This document shows, one piece after another, positions 1 to 8,748 of a DNA stretch of 64,000 nt. This DNA comes from Corynebacterium crudilactis (GTDB lineage Bacteria; Actinomycetota; Actinomycetes; Mycobacteriales; Mycobacteriaceae), in contig NZ_CP015622.1 of NCBI RefSeq assembly GCF_001643015.1, positions 1,749,358 through 1,813,357 on the forward strand. Direction: 5' to 3'. A model generated the notes under the pieces. That model searched no databases. It saw nothing but the letters and a program-made list of their open reading frames with translations, and was not told the DNA's origin. The stretch's first letter is position 1; every line of letters starts with the position of its first letter. Position numbers and translations under genes: made by a program.

Positions 1-1
1 A

Positions 2-205
2 GATGTTCTAGAGACCCTGTCCGAACGTGAAGCTGGCGTGGTTAAGCTCCGCTTCGGCCTCACCGATGGAATGCCACGCACTTTAGACGAAATCGGTCAG
101 GTTTACGGTGTCACCCGTGAACGTATCCGCCAGATTGAGTCCAAGACCATGTCTAAGCTGCGTCACCCATCACGCTCCCAGGTGCTGCGCGACTACCTGG
201 ATTAA
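2..205 (+). CDS. sigA: Primary sigma factor SigA, C-terminal fragment
   Basis: This is the last 67 codons of a sigma-70 family primary sigma factor, cut by the left edge of the window. The visible part is region 4: it starts in the [15 protein letters not shown] segment, continues through [10 protein letters not shown] and ends in the region 4.2 helix-turn-helix [10 protein letters not shown] that contacts the -35 element, closing with RDYLD. It resembles the same region of sigB at 7366-8361 in this window but is distinct from it. The gene order that follows (DUF3039, DUF3099, sigB, dtxR) matches the actinobacterial sigA-to-sigB interval, which supports sigA rather than another group 2 factor. 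Confidence 0.95.
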   Translation, partial: DVLETLSEREAGVVKLRFGLTDGMPRTLDEIGQVYGVTRERIRQIESKTMSKLRHPSRSQVLRDYLD

Positions 206-248
206 TTTCTGAGTGTCCGGGCTTCTGGAATACTGATCTGCTGGGCTG

Positions 249-293
249 CCGGGCTGAAACTTTCCCTTTGTGGATTGTTTCAGCCCGGTTTTT
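249..293 (+). terminator. Rho-independent terminator of sigA
   Basis: Perfect 12-bp arms CCGGGCTGAAAC and GTTTCAGCCCGG surround a 16-nt loop and are followed by TTTTTCT, 43 nt after the sigA stop codon. Confidence 0.9.
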
Positions 294-370
294 CTATTCT
301 CCTGGACTAAAGTCGCTTTAGGATATGCCAACTGCATGATGATTGAGGCTCTTTCACCTCCTCAGTGAGC

Positions 371-505
371 AAGATGCAAATCCTCGGTCCGAATCGCTAG
401 AAAACTTGAGAATCGAACGAGTATTTGCATTCTTCCGACGGTGAGGCACAAATCTTCGTTCCACTTAACGGGTGACAACGGCGTCTGGAACGAATTTTTG
501 CACCG
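371..505. repeat. Two adjacent imperfect palindromes built from one ~17-bp unit
   Basis: Arms at 371-395 and 410-434 form one inverted repeat and arms at 444-463 and 486-505 a second. Read in one orientation, all four arms share a core close to GCAAAnnnTCGTTC (for example GTGCAAAAATTCGTTCC and TGCAAATACTCGTTCG). The 294-652 gap holds no gene I can support: open frames of 76 and 72 codons exist, but neither has a ribosome-binding site, a domain or a plausible composition. The gap looks like a short non-coding repeat element between two convergent transcription units. Confidence 0.6.
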
Positions 506-652
506 CGATCTCACAGGATCCTCAGCAACCCCAATCACCCCCAAAATAACCCCTTCTAGAATCCCGTCTAAGCGACGCAAAGCACCTACGCCATACGAAT
601 CACTCTGGGACTTTAAAACACCTCACAACGCATTTCCGTTATCCCCTGAAAA

Positions 653-708
653 AGCGCTCCGCGCAAGCTGAGATCAGTACTGCACAATCTCAGTTCACAA
701 GGAGCGCT
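653..708 (-). terminator. Terminator of the DUF418 gene
   Basis: AGCGCTCC (653-660) pairs with GGAGCGCT (701-708), with an inner CTGAGAT/ATCTCAG pairing. On the minus strand the stem is followed by TTTTTC. It lies just beyond the stop codon of the minus-strand gene at 723. Confidence 0.75.
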
Positions 709-722
709 AAAAACAGGTCCGC

Positions 723-2054
723 TTATTGAGAGTATTTTTCCGATGCTTTGTCTAAAGGCATCGTTTCGGGAAGCTGCGGATATGCGCCTGCGATATGTTT
801 CGGTACATAAGGGTCCTGAAGTCCCTTTTTGCCGTAGGCCACATAGCGGTGCAAAGTTTCAAAAGGACCGCGTTTTCCAGCTAATTCCATGACATACGCA
901 CCAATCAGAGTGACTAGCCAGATAGCTAATGCGACGCCCGCACCTGCAAGGATTCCGCCACCTTGGCCAATTCCGAAAGTAAAAGGTTGGGCGAAAATAA
1001 GGAACAGGATTGATTGCGCAACATAGCCGCTCATGGAACGTGCGCCAAGCGCTGCAACCATCTTGATGGGAAGCGGAAATGACGCTGCATCACCACTATT
1101 AATTTTGCGCTGCAATGGCTGAACCAGCAAAGCTATAGCTGCCACGATGCCAGGTCCACTGAGAGCGCCCAATGCTTGGTTCAATCCATAGAACATAGTC
1201 ACGGTTTCTTGGGGTAGAACACCAATTTCGGAGAGGCCCCATGGAAGTCCGACGAGGACCGCAACCGCGATGGACACCGAGGTGGCAATCCACAGTGGCT
1301 TTCTAAACTCATCAACCCTAGACAGTACTCGGTGACGAGCCGCAATATAGCCCACGATCATCAGGGGCATGAGCATCAAAATTTCCGTTGGGAGTATGCC
1401 AAATTGCAAAGGAACCATGAGTACTCCCATGCCGAGGTATTCCCCGTAGGAAGCAAAAGTAAGATCCAGACCAGTGGAGGCAGCTAAGGTGGAATCCTCC
1501 AAAATCAGAGGCAGCACAACGCTCATCCCCACACCAAATACTGCATAGACTGACATCATCAGGCCAGCGATCCACCACAGAGCTTTATCTTTTAAGGTCA
1601 TCAATGCGGCAAAGAGCATGCCTGCAATCCCATAGAAAAACATGATGTCGCCCCAAAATAAGAACACCATATGGATCACGCCAAAAAGGGCTAAGAAACC
1701 ATATCGTCTCAGCAACACTCCCCTAGCTGCGGTATCTGGGTACTGGCGGCGCCACAAGCTATAGACGATCATGCCCACGCCGTAGCCCAGCAATGTGGAG
1801 AACATGGGCAATCCACGAACGTGAATAAACATGGTGGCAAAGACTGCATAGATCTGTTCGAAGACAGAATCGTGAACTATGCCTCCGATATTGTTTGCTG
1901 CTGCTCCGCTTGGGCTAGGTATCCATGCCGTTGCCACATTGGCTAAAGCGATACCTAAAAGTGCGATGCCACGAGCAATATCTGGCGATAAAATTCTCGT
2001 TTTTTGTGCACTACGCTCCGCAACAGCATGCGTCGATGTGGCTGGTTCAGACAT
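723..2054 (-). CDS. DUF418-family integral membrane protein (YeiB-like)
   Basis: A 443-residue polytopic membrane protein with about ten hydrophobic segments. The N-terminus has the typical DUF418/YeiB start, RILSPDIARGIALLGIALAN, and the C-terminal half carries the DUF418 region with short loops such as ARSMSGYVAQSILF. The ATG at 2054 is preferred because AAGGA lies a few bases upstream; an in-frame start 13 codons earlier has no such site. DUF418 proteins are predicted inner-membrane proteins of unknown substrate, sometimes discussed as transporters. The small membrane-protein gene upstream is on the same strand and 68 nt away, so co-transcription is possible. No function beyond membrane location can be read from the sequence. 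Confidence 0.85.
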   Translation of the reverse strand: MSEPATSTHAVAERSAQKTRILSPDIARGIALLGIALANVATAWIPSPSGAAANNIGGIVHDSVFEQIYAVFATMFIHVRGLPMFSTLLGYGVGMIVYSLWRRQYPDTAARGVLLRRYGFLALFGVIHMVFLFWGDIMFFYGIAGMLFAALMTLKDKALWWIAGLMMSVYAVFGVGMSVVLPLILEDSTLAASTGLDLTFASYGEYLGMGVLMVPLQFGILPTEILMLMPLMIVGYIAARHRVLSRVDEFRKPLWIATSVSIAVAVLVGLPWGLSEIGVLPQETVTMFYGLNQALGALSGPGIVAAIALLVQPLQRKINSGDAASFPLPIKMVAALGARSMSGYVAQSILFLIFAQPFTFGIGQGGGILAGAGVALAIWLVTLIGAYVMELAGKRGPFETLHRYVAYGKKGLQDPYVPKHIAGAYPQLPETMPLDKASEKYSQ

Positions 2055-2122
2055 TATTTCCTTATGCTCAATGAAGATCCTGCGCCCTATCAAGCAAGCA
2101 CAAGACCTTCGGGGATTAGTGT

Positions 2123-2620
2123 TTAGTATCCGTTGATAATGTCTTCAACACACTGCTGTTGAGCTGCAGCATCAGGCAAGTTTGCGCATTCTACAAGTCC
2201 GGAATTAGCGAAAAGCGTGACAGCAATAATGGTAATACCGATGAGCACTACAAGTGTCAGAATCGACAAGATCAGGCCAGTGATCGCGAAACCTTTACGC
2301 TTTCCTGGGCCATTAATCTTTTTCGCCTTTACTAGGGCAACAATGGCAACGATGATGCCTGCGAGAGCAAAAGCTGGAGCAAGAAGCGCCAAGAAAGCAC
2401 CAACGACAGTGAACACTGCCAGAAGTGAGACAAGGGATGCGATACCTAGGCCCAAAGCCCATGTTGCTGCTGTATTTTTGGCCGAGTTCAGTGGAGAGTT
2501 TTCAAATCCACCGGTGTACGAGGAATCGTATGGACCAGGTTGGTTCGCCCCATAAGGTGCGTCATTAAAAGGGTTCTGGGAACCGGAATCATCATTATAA
2601 GGGTAATTCGGAGTGGTCAT
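2123..2620 (-). CDS. Small membrane protein with an Asn/Pro/Tyr-rich cytoplasmic head (DUF4190-like)
   Basis: A 165-residue protein. Residues 1-45 are low complexity and rich in N, P, G, Y and D. A long hydrophobic region at about 54-98 (probably two membrane spans) and a span at about 111-140 are separated by a basic loop, KAKKINGPGKRKG, as in DUF4190-type proteins. The short C-terminal tail has two cysteines (VECANLPD and QQQCVED) that could form a disulfide outside the membrane. The start has GGAAAGG upstream. The disordered head resembles that of the 16796-17845 protein. The function is not known. Confidence 0.8.
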   Translation of the reverse strand: MTTPNYPYNDDSGSQNPFNDAPYGANQPGPYDSSYTGGFENSPLNSAKNTAATWALGLGIASLVSLLAVFTVVGAFLALLAPAFALAGIIVAIVALVKAKKINGPGKRKGFAITGLILSILTLVVLIGITIIAVTLFANSGLVECANLPDAAAQQQCVEDIINGY

Positions 2621-2754
2621 TATCTGGCCTTTCCATTAATTTAAGTCTGCAAATTGTGAAGCACTACATTATGTATTTTGTGCCAAAGCAACAATACCCT
2701 CAACATCCGATGTAGACATTGAGGGGAGAGATATTGCAACAAGAATGTTATGCA

Positions 2755-4467
2755 CTACCACTTTCTCAAGTAGTCAATTCTTGCCTGTAGCTGTTCAGCG
2801 CTGCAGAGAGCAGTTGGTGGGCCACCGCACTTTTTGCGCGCTTCTGTATGAATCGCACCGTGTGGGCGTCCAGTGCGTCCAGAGGTGATGGAGACAATGG
2901 TGTTGAGTTCTTTGCGCAGACGTGGGATCTCATCACTGGCTACTTCTGCCACAGGTTTTTCGTGGATGACTGCGTCGCGTTGCTGTTGTTTTTCTAGTTC
3001 TTTACGGCGCTTTTCTGCCAGATCACGAGCATCGAGTTGTTCTTCTTGGCGCTTGCGTAAAAGCTCACGCATTTGTGAAGCATCAAGCAGGCCTGGAAGA
3101 CCCAAATAATCTGCCTCTTCAGCGGAGCCAGAGAACGTACCTGTGCCATAGGTGGAGCCATCATAGATCAGGGAATCTAGTTCAGCTTCCGCACCTAGAG
3201 ACTCGTACTTTGGCAGGTCATCCGCTTCGGACTCGGTGCGGTTGGCCTCTTGTAAGAGTTCATCATCCCAGCCTTCTTTGGGGCGATGGGGCTTGCCAAG
3301 GACGTGGTCGCGCGATACTTCTAGTTTTTCTGCAAGTTCTAGCAGTACGGGGACGGAAGGTAAGAATACGGATGCCGTTTCACCTGGCATGCGTGATCGT
3401 ACGAAACGTCCAATTGCCTGGGCGAAGAACAGTGGCGTTGAGGCGGAGGTGGCATAAACTCCCACGGCAAGCCTCGGTACGTCCACGCCTTCAGACACCA
3501 TGCGCACGGCCACCATCCACTCATCGGTGGATGCGGAGAACTCATCAATGCGGTCTGAACCACCAGGTTCATCAGACAAAATTACCGCTACTGGAGTCGA
3601 AGACAAGGTGCCTAAGATTTTTGCATAGGCACGTGCTGTCTTCGTATCTGAAGCAATAACCAAGCCACCCGCATCGGGGATGTTTTGACGCAGTTGCATC
3701 AAGCGGGTGTGTGCTGCGGAGAGCACTGCGGGGATCCAATCGCCCTTGGGATCTAGTGCAGTACGCCATGCTTTTGTGGTTTGTTCCGGATTAAGGGGGT
3801 CACCCAACCGCGCGGCGTATTCTTCGCCAGCACTGTCACGCCAACGAGCTTCACCTGAGTAGGCAAGGAATACCACGGGACGCACAACGCCATCAGCTAG
3901 TGCTTCTGAATAGCCGTACGTGTGGTCAGAGGTAGACACCATATGCCCCTCTGCATCTTCCTGATAGCGCACAAAGGGAATTTGTGAATCATCAGAACGA
4001 AACGGCGTACCAGTGAGTGCCAACCGGTGTTCCGCATCGCGGTAAGCCTGGCTGATGCCCTCGCCCCAGCTTTTTGCATCACCACCGTGGTGGATCTCGT
4101 CCAAGATCACCAAACTGCGACGAGCCATGGTTAGTTGGTAGTGCTTAAACGGGTGCATAGACACCTGGGCATACGTCACACAGATGCCGTCATAAGCAGG
4201 GTTGATGCTGCCTGAGTTTTTAAACTCAGGGTCTAATGCCAGCCCGACGCGAGCTGCAGCATGTGACCACTGCACTTTGAGGTGTTCGGTGGGCACGACA
4301 ACAATAATTCGATCAACCGTGCGGGATGCTTTTAATTCCGTGGCCACGCGCAACGCAAACGTGGTTTTACCTGCGCCGGGGGTTGCCACGGCCAGGAAAT
4401 CACGGGGTTTATTTGCTAGAAATTTATCCAGAGCTGCACGCTGCCACGCTCTTAGATTAGAACTCAC
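2755..4467 (-). CDS. Superfamily 2 DNA/RNA helicase (XPB/RadD-like)
   Basis: A 570-residue helicase. Motif Q-like RAWQRAALD (residues 6-14), Walker A TPGAGKTT (about 29-36), motif Ia VVPTEHL, motif II DEIHH (about 123) and motif III ALTGTPFRS are clear. The second RecA domain contains VSEGVDVPRLAVGVY and QAIGRFVRSR. The C-terminal ~180 residues include a charged coiled-coil-like stretch rich in E, K and R, and a final segment HTEARKKCGGPP. The start is GTG, overlapping the stop of the upstream DUF3039 gene by 4 nt, so the two are translationally coupled. The helicase class is certain; the substrate is not. DNA repair is an inference from the XPB/RadD-like core. Confidence 0.88.
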   Translation of the reverse strand: MSSNLRAWQRAALDKFLANKPRDFLAVATPGAGKTTFALRVATELKASRTVDRIIVVVPTEHLKVQWSHAAARVGLALDPEFKNSGSINPAYDGICVTYAQVSMHPFKHYQLTMARRSLVILDEIHHGGDAKSWGEGISQAYRDAEHRLALTGTPFRSDDSQIPFVRYQEDAEGHMVSTSDHTYGYSEALADGVVRPVVFLAYSGEARWRDSAGEEYAARLGDPLNPEQTTKAWRTALDPKGDWIPAVLSAAHTRLMQLRQNIPDAGGLVIASDTKTARAYAKILGTLSSTPVAVILSDEPGGSDRIDEFSASTDEWMVAVRMVSEGVDVPRLAVGVYATSASTPLFFAQAIGRFVRSRMPGETASVFLPSVPVLLELAEKLEVSRDHVLGKPHRPKEGWDDELLQEANRTESEADDLPKYESLGAEAELDSLIYDGSTYGTGTFSGSAEEADYLGLPGLLDASQMRELLRKRQEEQLDARDLAEKRRKELEKQQQRDAVIHEKPVAEVASDEIPRLRKELNTIVSITSGRTGRPHGAIHTEARKKCGGPPTALCSAEQLQARIDYLRKW

Positions 4468-4703
4468 TTCTTACGCATACCCTTAAAAATTCTCTCGCAA
4501 TCCGGGCACACAGGTGAGCCGGGCTTTGCTTGTTTCGTCACTGGGAAGGTGTCGCCGCATAGGGCAACAACCATGCGACCGCTCACGGCGGACTCCACGA
4601 TTTGGTCCTTCTTCACGTAGTGGAAGAACTTCGGGGTGTCGTCGCTAGTCGCGTTATCTTCCCTGACATCGGGACGTTCAATGGTCTTCGTTGTTGTTCT
4701 CAC
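4464..4703 (-). CDS. DUF3039 protein, small putative zinc-binding protein
   Basis: A 79-residue protein matching the DUF3039 pattern: KFFHYVKKDQIVESAVSGRMVVALCG followed by GSPVCPDCERI. One cysteine (ALCG) and the CPDC pair plus a nearby His could bind a metal, as expected for this family, whose function is unknown. It is co-directional with and overlaps the SF2 helicase, suggesting the two act together. It starts at GTG and is divergent from the DUF3099 gene, with only 57 bp between the starts. The same pair (DUF3039 and DUF3099 between sigA and sigB) is found in mycobacteria. Confidence 0.85.
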   Translation of the reverse strand: MRTTTKTIERPDVREDNATSDDTPKFFHYVKKDQIVESAVSGRMVVALCGDTFPVTKQAKPGSPVCPDCERIFKGMRKK

Positions 4704-4747
4704 TTAAACCATCATGCCCCAGATTCCTCCGTTGTCACTAAACGGAC

Positions 4748-4760
4748 TACCCTGTTCGAT
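4748..4760 (+). promoter_or_regulatory. Leaderless promoter for the DUF3099 gene
   Basis: TACCCT (4748-4753) fits the corynebacterial TANNNT -10 box and lies 7 nt before the ATG at 4761. No ribosome-binding site is present, consistent with a leaderless mRNA. Confidence 0.5.
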
Positions 4761-5249
4761 ATGAACCAGCGAAAAGACCGACATGACCGGTCTTCCGGCG
4801 AGTCGGAGCATTCGCCCAACAGTCGCTTAAAGAAGTTATTCCACCGCAATGAAGTCTTACTTGTGACGGATAAAAAACGCACGCCCATGCAGGATATGCG
4901 TCGACGTCGGCGTATTTACAATGTCATTCAAGCCGCGCGTATCCCGTTGCTGATTTTGGCGGGCGTGTCGTGGATCATGTGGCATGCCTGGTTTTTGGCG
5001 GTTGTGTTATTTATCATCTCAGTACCCCTGCCGTGGGTGGCCGTGGTGATTGCAAATGGGCAAGGCGATCCGCGGGATCCGCGCGAGAAAAACGTCTATA
5101 AGCCGGCTCTTGTACGGGAGATGAATGAACGGGCACGATTGGAAGCCCAGCAGGCCCCACAGTTGGATAACCGCTCTCAAGAAGTAGATATTAGGCGCAG
5201 CTTTGATGGATTAATCATCGATGCTCAAGAAGAAGAAAACGATACATAA
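4761..5249 (+). CDS. DUF3099 membrane protein
   Basis: A 162-residue protein. Residues 1-32 are polar and charged, then VLLVTDKKRTPMQDMRRRRR leads into two membrane helices (about residues 57-73 and 76-95), the hallmark of DUF3099. The C-terminal tail is cytosolic and acidic (DAQEEENDT). An upstream in-frame ATG would add 53 residues that do not resemble the family and would run through the divergent gene's promoter, so the leaderless ATG at 4761 is chosen. The stop codon abuts the next ATG (TAAATG), giving an operon with the methyltransferase. Confidence 0.82.
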   Translation: MNQRKDRHDRSSGESEHSPNSRLKKLFHRNEVLLVTDKKRTPMQDMRRRRRIYNVIQAARIPLLILAGVSWIMWHAWFLAVVLFIISVPLPWVAVVIANGQGDPRDPREKNVYKPALVREMNERARLEAQQAPQLDNRSQEVDIRRSFDGLIIDAQEEENDT

Positions 5250-6785
5250 ATGACTCACGCTAGAACCTCACTCACCGAGGCTGCTGCAGCCCTGAAAAGT
5301 CGCTTCCGCGAGATCGGTTACACCACCACTGGCATCAATAATATGCTGGGCCCCGATTTCACGGCGTCCATGCACGCGGGTCAGCCGGCGGCTGTACGCT
5401 TCCACCTGGATTCCTTGCCGGAATCGGAGCTGAGCCTCGCCCTACGGGCGTTTGTACTACGCGACCAGGTGCGCGTCGATAAGCTTGCTAGCTTGCTCGG
5501 GGACGTGCTCGGGATGCTTGTCGACGCCTCCCTCGTGGACATCACGGGCGATTATGCACAATTTTTGATCGATATTCGCCCGCATTTGATCGCAGGGCGC
5601 CAGCAGTGGGTCTTTTCCGATGCGGATGCCTCCATGACTCAGCATGTTCCAGGCCCCGATCATGTATTGGGCGTGGGTGCGGCAAGTTTGTCTCTTTTGC
5701 AGGCCACTCCCACCTCCCCTGTTGATACTGTCTTGGATTTGGGTACCGGCTCTGGCATCCAGGTCTTGGGGCAGGCTGGCTGCGCACAAAAAATCACAGC
5801 AACCGATGTGCATCCTCGCGCCCTAGATTTCGCTGAAGCCACACTGGTTGATTCCGGTATCTCCACCGAATTGCTCGAAGGCAGCTGGTTTGAACCGGTG
5901 CGTGGTCGATTCTTTGACCGCATCATCGCCAACCCTCCTTTCGTTGTCGGCCCACCAGAAATCGGACACGTCTACCGCGATTCCGGCATGGATCTAGACG
6001 GTGCAACAGCATTGGTGGTTAAAGAGGCCTGCGCGCACCTGAAACCTGGAGGCACCGCGCATTTGCTTGGCGCCTGGGTGCACTCTGCTGATCAATCCTG
6101 GCAGCAACGCGTTGCAGAATGGCTTCCTGATCATGGCTATGTAGCGTGGATTATTGAACGTGATGCCGTAAGCCCGGCGCAGTACGTGGGCACCTGGCTG
6201 GCCGATGAATCCCTCGATTTGCGCAGCCCAGAAGCAGCATCGCGTACCACAGAATGGCTCAATCACTTCGCGAAGGCCAACGTTACAGGTGTCGGCTTTG
6301 GCTTCATCGCGATCCAACGCCTTGAGGAAGAAGATGCCGAGCTCAAGTCCGATATCTTGGCTGAATCCATGACCCAATACTTCGAAGATCCACTGGGCCC
6401 AGAAGTAGCAGAATACTTCGCCAGAACCTCCTGGTTGCGTGAACAAACTAGAGATTCCATTCTGGAATCACGCTATAAGGTACGACCAGGTGTGGCACGT
6501 GAAGATATCAGCCTGGCAGATGCGGAAGAAGGCATGGGCTTTAGCTCTGTCACCCTGCGCCTTACCCGCACCGATGGCCCCCGGTGGTCACATGATGTGG
6601 ATCAGCACGTAGCTGCAATCGTGGCGGGTCTCAACCCGCACGGACTGCCTTTTGAGGAGATCCTCGAAATGTTCGCCATGGCCCAAGGCATCGATGGAGA
6701 AGCCTTGCACAACAGTGCCATTGCAGCGCTTGTTGATCTCATCCGCCACGGACTTGTGCTCCCCGCCGATCTTCTCGATTCCTAA
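5250..6785 (+). CDS. SAM-dependent methyltransferase with extra N- and C-terminal domains
   Basis: A 511-residue protein. Residues ~1-140 form a helical N-terminal domain with a winged-helix look. The central methyltransferase has motif [12 protein letters not shown] (about 161-171), an acidic ribose-binding loop ATDVHPRAL, and motif IV NPPF (about 229-232), as in N6-adenine/N5-glutamine methyltransferases of the HemK/RsmC type. A ~170-residue C-terminal domain has no catalytic motif that I recognise. NPPF indicates methylation of an amide or exocyclic amine; the substrate (rRNA, tRNA or protein) cannot be told. It starts directly at the stop of the DUF3099 gene and is followed 19 nt later by dtd, so a translation-related role is plausible. 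Confidence 0.85.
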   Translation: MTHARTSLTEAAAALKSRFREIGYTTTGINNMLGPDFTASMHAGQPAAVRFHLDSLPESELSLALRAFVLRDQVRVDKLASLLGDVLGMLVDASLVDITGDYAQFLIDIRPHLIAGRQQWVFSDADASMTQHVPGPDHVLGVGAASLSLLQATPTSPVDTVLDLGTGSGIQVLGQAGCAQKITATDVHPRALDFAEATLVDSGISTELLEGSWFEPVRGRFFDRIIANPPFVVGPPEIGHVYRDSGMDLDGATALVVKEACAHLKPGGTAHLLGAWVHSADQSWQQRVAEWLPDHGYVAWIIERDAVSPAQYVGTWLADESLDLRSPEAASRTTEWLNHFAKANVTGVGFGFIAIQRLEEEDAELKSDILAESMTQYFEDPLGPEVAEYFARTSWLREQTRDSILESRYKVRPGVAREDISLADAEEGMGFSSVTLRLTRTDGPRWSHDVDQHVAAIVAGLNPHGLPFEEILEMFAMAQGIDGEALHNSAIAALVDLIRHGLVLPADLLDS

Positions 6786-6804
6786 AACCTCTTTAAGGAT
6801 TGTT

Positions 6805-7239
6805 GTGAAAGCAGTATTAACCCGGGTCAGTTCCGCAAGCGTAAGCGTGGACGGCGACATCGTCGGCGCAATTGATTGTCCAGATACCGGCGGTATTCTC
6901 GCTCTCGTTGGCGTCGGTATCGCCGATGCCGATGATGCATGGCAGACCATGGTGCGTAAAATTGCTGAACTGCGCATCTTGGACAGTGAGCAGTCCGTGA
7001 GCGATGCAGCAGCTCCTGTCCTTCTCGTCAGCCAGTTCACCTTGCATGGTCGCACTGCCAAAGGTCGCCGCCCCTCCTGGTCAGATGCTGCTCCGGGAGA
7101 TATTGCAGAACCAATCATTCGTAAGATCGCACAAGGCTTAAAAGAGCGTGGGATTACTGTGGAACAAGGACAATTTGGCGCAATGATGAAAGTTGCATCC
7201 GTCAACGACGGACCATTCACCATTTTAGTTGAATGCTAA
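6805..7239 (+). CDS. dtd: D-aminoacyl-tRNA deacylase
   Basis: A 144-residue Dtd protein. It hydrolyses D-amino acids from mischarged tRNA. The family signatures are all present: the N-terminal [16 protein letters not shown], the catalytic SQFTLHG loop followed by KGRRPS, and the Gly-cisPro motif in NDGPFT near the C-terminus. The start is GTG at 6805, with AAGGA six bases upstream; the frame is open further upstream but that part overlaps the methyltransferase gene and has no family similarity. The 19-nt gap to the preceding gene suggests one operon. Confidence 0.95.
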   Translation: MKAVLTRVSSASVSVDGDIVGAIDCPDTGGILALVGVGIADADDAWQTMVRKIAELRILDSEQSVSDAAAPVLLVSQFTLHGRTAKGRRPSWSDAAPGDIAEPIIRKIAQGLKERGITVEQGQFGAMMKVASVNDGPFTILVEC

Positions 7240-7304
7240 GCAGTCAAGTCTGAATACTGGAATATCCCCAATATGGGGGTGTAAAGATCTATACATATCC
7301 TCGT

Positions 7305-7331
7305 GGGAACTTTTTTAACAAGCGACTCGTT
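7305..7331 (+). promoter_or_regulatory. SigH-type promoter of sigB
   Basis: GGGAAC (7305-7310) and CGTT (7328-7331) are separated by 17 nt, matching the SigH consensus GGAA/GTT. SigH control of sigB is established in C. glutamicum. The site lies 34 nt before the start codon. Confidence 0.75.
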
Positions 7332-7365
7332 AAATCTCTTGAACCGCGAATTTAGGAGGCCAGTT

Positions 7366-8361
7366 ATGACAGCACCGTCCACGCAGGATCTCGCAACGAC
7401 TGATCGTGAGGTAGATCCCGGCAGCAGGAGAGGTCAAACCAACGACAACCCTTCACAGGATCTCGTTCGTGTTTACCTCAACGGCATCGGCAAAACTGCA
7501 CTGCTTACCGCGGAAGATGAAGTTGAGCTGGCTCAGACCATTGAAGTTGGTCTCTATGCAGAGCACCTTCTCAAAGACTCTGACACACCACTTACTCGCG
7601 CCATGAAGCGGGACCTTAAAGTCCTTGTGAAAGACGGCAAAAAAGCTCGTTCCCACCTCCTCGAGGCGAACCTGCGCCTAGTGGTGTCCCTAGCAAAGCG
7701 CTATACCGGCCGCGGCATGCCTTTGCTAGACCTTATCCAAGAGGGCAACCTCGGACTTATCCGCGCCATGGAGAAATTTGATTACTCCAAAGGCTTCAAG
7801 TTCTCCACCTACGCAACCTGGTGGATCCGCCAGGCAATTACCCGCGGCATGGCCGATCAATCCCGCACGATCCGCCTCCCGGTCCACTTGGTGGAGCAGG
7901 TTAACAAACTCTCCCGCATCAAGCGCGAGATGTACCAGCACCTTGGCCGTGAAGCCACAAATGAGGAACTCGCCGAAGAATCCGGCATTGAAGAGTCCAA
8001 GATTGAGATGCTGCTTCGCCAATCCCGCGATCCAGTGAGCTTGGACATGCCAGTCGGTGCAGATGAAGAAGCCCCACTGGGAGATTTCATCGAAGACTCT
8101 GAAGCAACCGATGCTGAATCCGCAGTTGTTGCATCCATGCGGCACTCTGATATCCGTGCAGTTCTTAGCACCCTAGAACCACGCGAACAGGATGTTATCC
8201 GCCTCCGTTATGGCCTCGACGACGGCGTACCACGCACCCTGGATCAAATTGGACGTCGTTTCGGACTCTCCCGCGAACGAGTCCGCCAAATTGAACGCGA
8301 AGTAATGAGCAAGCTACGCGATGGCGAACGTGCATCACGCCTGCGCGAATACGCCCAGTAA
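7366..8361 (+). CDS. sigB: Group 2 sigma factor SigB
   Basis: A 331-residue non-essential primary-like sigma factor active in stress and stationary phase. Region 1.2 ([17 protein letters not shown]), region 2 ([32 protein letters not shown]), region 3, and region 4.2 ([18 protein letters not shown]) are all present; the long region 1.1 of SigA is missing. The ATG at 7366 is preceded by TAGGAGG; an upstream in-frame codon at 7303 would start before the SigH promoter. Transcription ends at the strong hairpin at 8381. It is near sigA, as in other corynebacteria. Confidence 0.97.
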   Translation: MTAPSTQDLATTDREVDPGSRRGQTNDNPSQDLVRVYLNGIGKTALLTAEDEVELAQTIEVGLYAEHLLKDSDTPLTRAMKRDLKVLVKDGKKARSHLLEANLRLVVSLAKRYTGRGMPLLDLIQEGNLGLIRAMEKFDYSKGFKFSTYATWWIRQAITRGMADQSRTIRLPVHLVEQVNKLSRIKREMYQHLGREATNEELAEESGIEESKIEMLLRQSRDPVSLDMPVGADEEAPLGDFIEDSEATDAESAVVASMRHSDIRAVLSTLEPREQDVIRLRYGLDDGVPRTLDQIGRRFGLSRERVRQIEREVMSKLRDGERASRLREYAQ

Positions 8362-8380
8362 TTCTCCGCATCCATCCTTG

Positions 8381-8419
8381 AAAGCGTCGAGGCTAACTAC
8401 TTGTTAGCCTCGACGCTTT
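8381..8419 (+). terminator. Rho-independent terminator of sigB
   Basis: Perfect 17-nt arms from AAAGCGTCGAGGCTAAC to GTTAGCCTCGACGCTTT with a 5-nt loop, followed by CATCTTT. Confidence 0.9.
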
Positions 8420-8748
8420 CATCTTTAATGGGGCGTTAAAAGGTGCTTAAATTTTCCAAAAGTCAGGCTTTTACTATCTATATAGCTATCTCCAGCAACA
8501 GATCAGGTAACTTTAGCTATTATTCGCTAGACTTTGATACGTTCAGCTGAATTAAACCAATAGACCTCCTGCGATGGGCGTGTTTCTTAAACCTCCCTCC
8601 ACAGCACAAAGGTCAACCGATATGGAAAATCGGTAGACTCAATGCGAATATGATCTTTTTCTGTTTTTAGAGAATATACATTGAATTAGTTTTCTCCTGC
8701 TGGCAGCGGTAACAAATGAGTTTGGATTAACAAGGAAGGCAGTCTCCT
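8420..8748. other. 329-bp AT-rich leader region upstream of dtxR
   Basis: No gene is visible. The stretch contains a small hairpin ACCGA/TCGGT at about 8618-8636, several AT-rich -10-like boxes (TAGACT at about 8635) and a ribosome-binding site AAGGAAGG (8732-8739) for dtxR. It presumably carries the dtxR promoter, which I cannot place with confidence. No DtxR-type box (a palindrome around TTAGGTTAG) is seen. Confidence 0.5.

Noticed and set aside
441..671. 76-codon ORF downstream of sigA
   Set aside because: No ribosome-binding site, it spans the palindromes and the DUF418 terminator, and its composition is random-like.
8471..8494. AmtR-like CTAT-N4-ATAG in the dtxR leader
   Set aside because: The spacer is 4 instead of 6 nt and no nitrogen gene is near; likely chance in AT-rich DNA.
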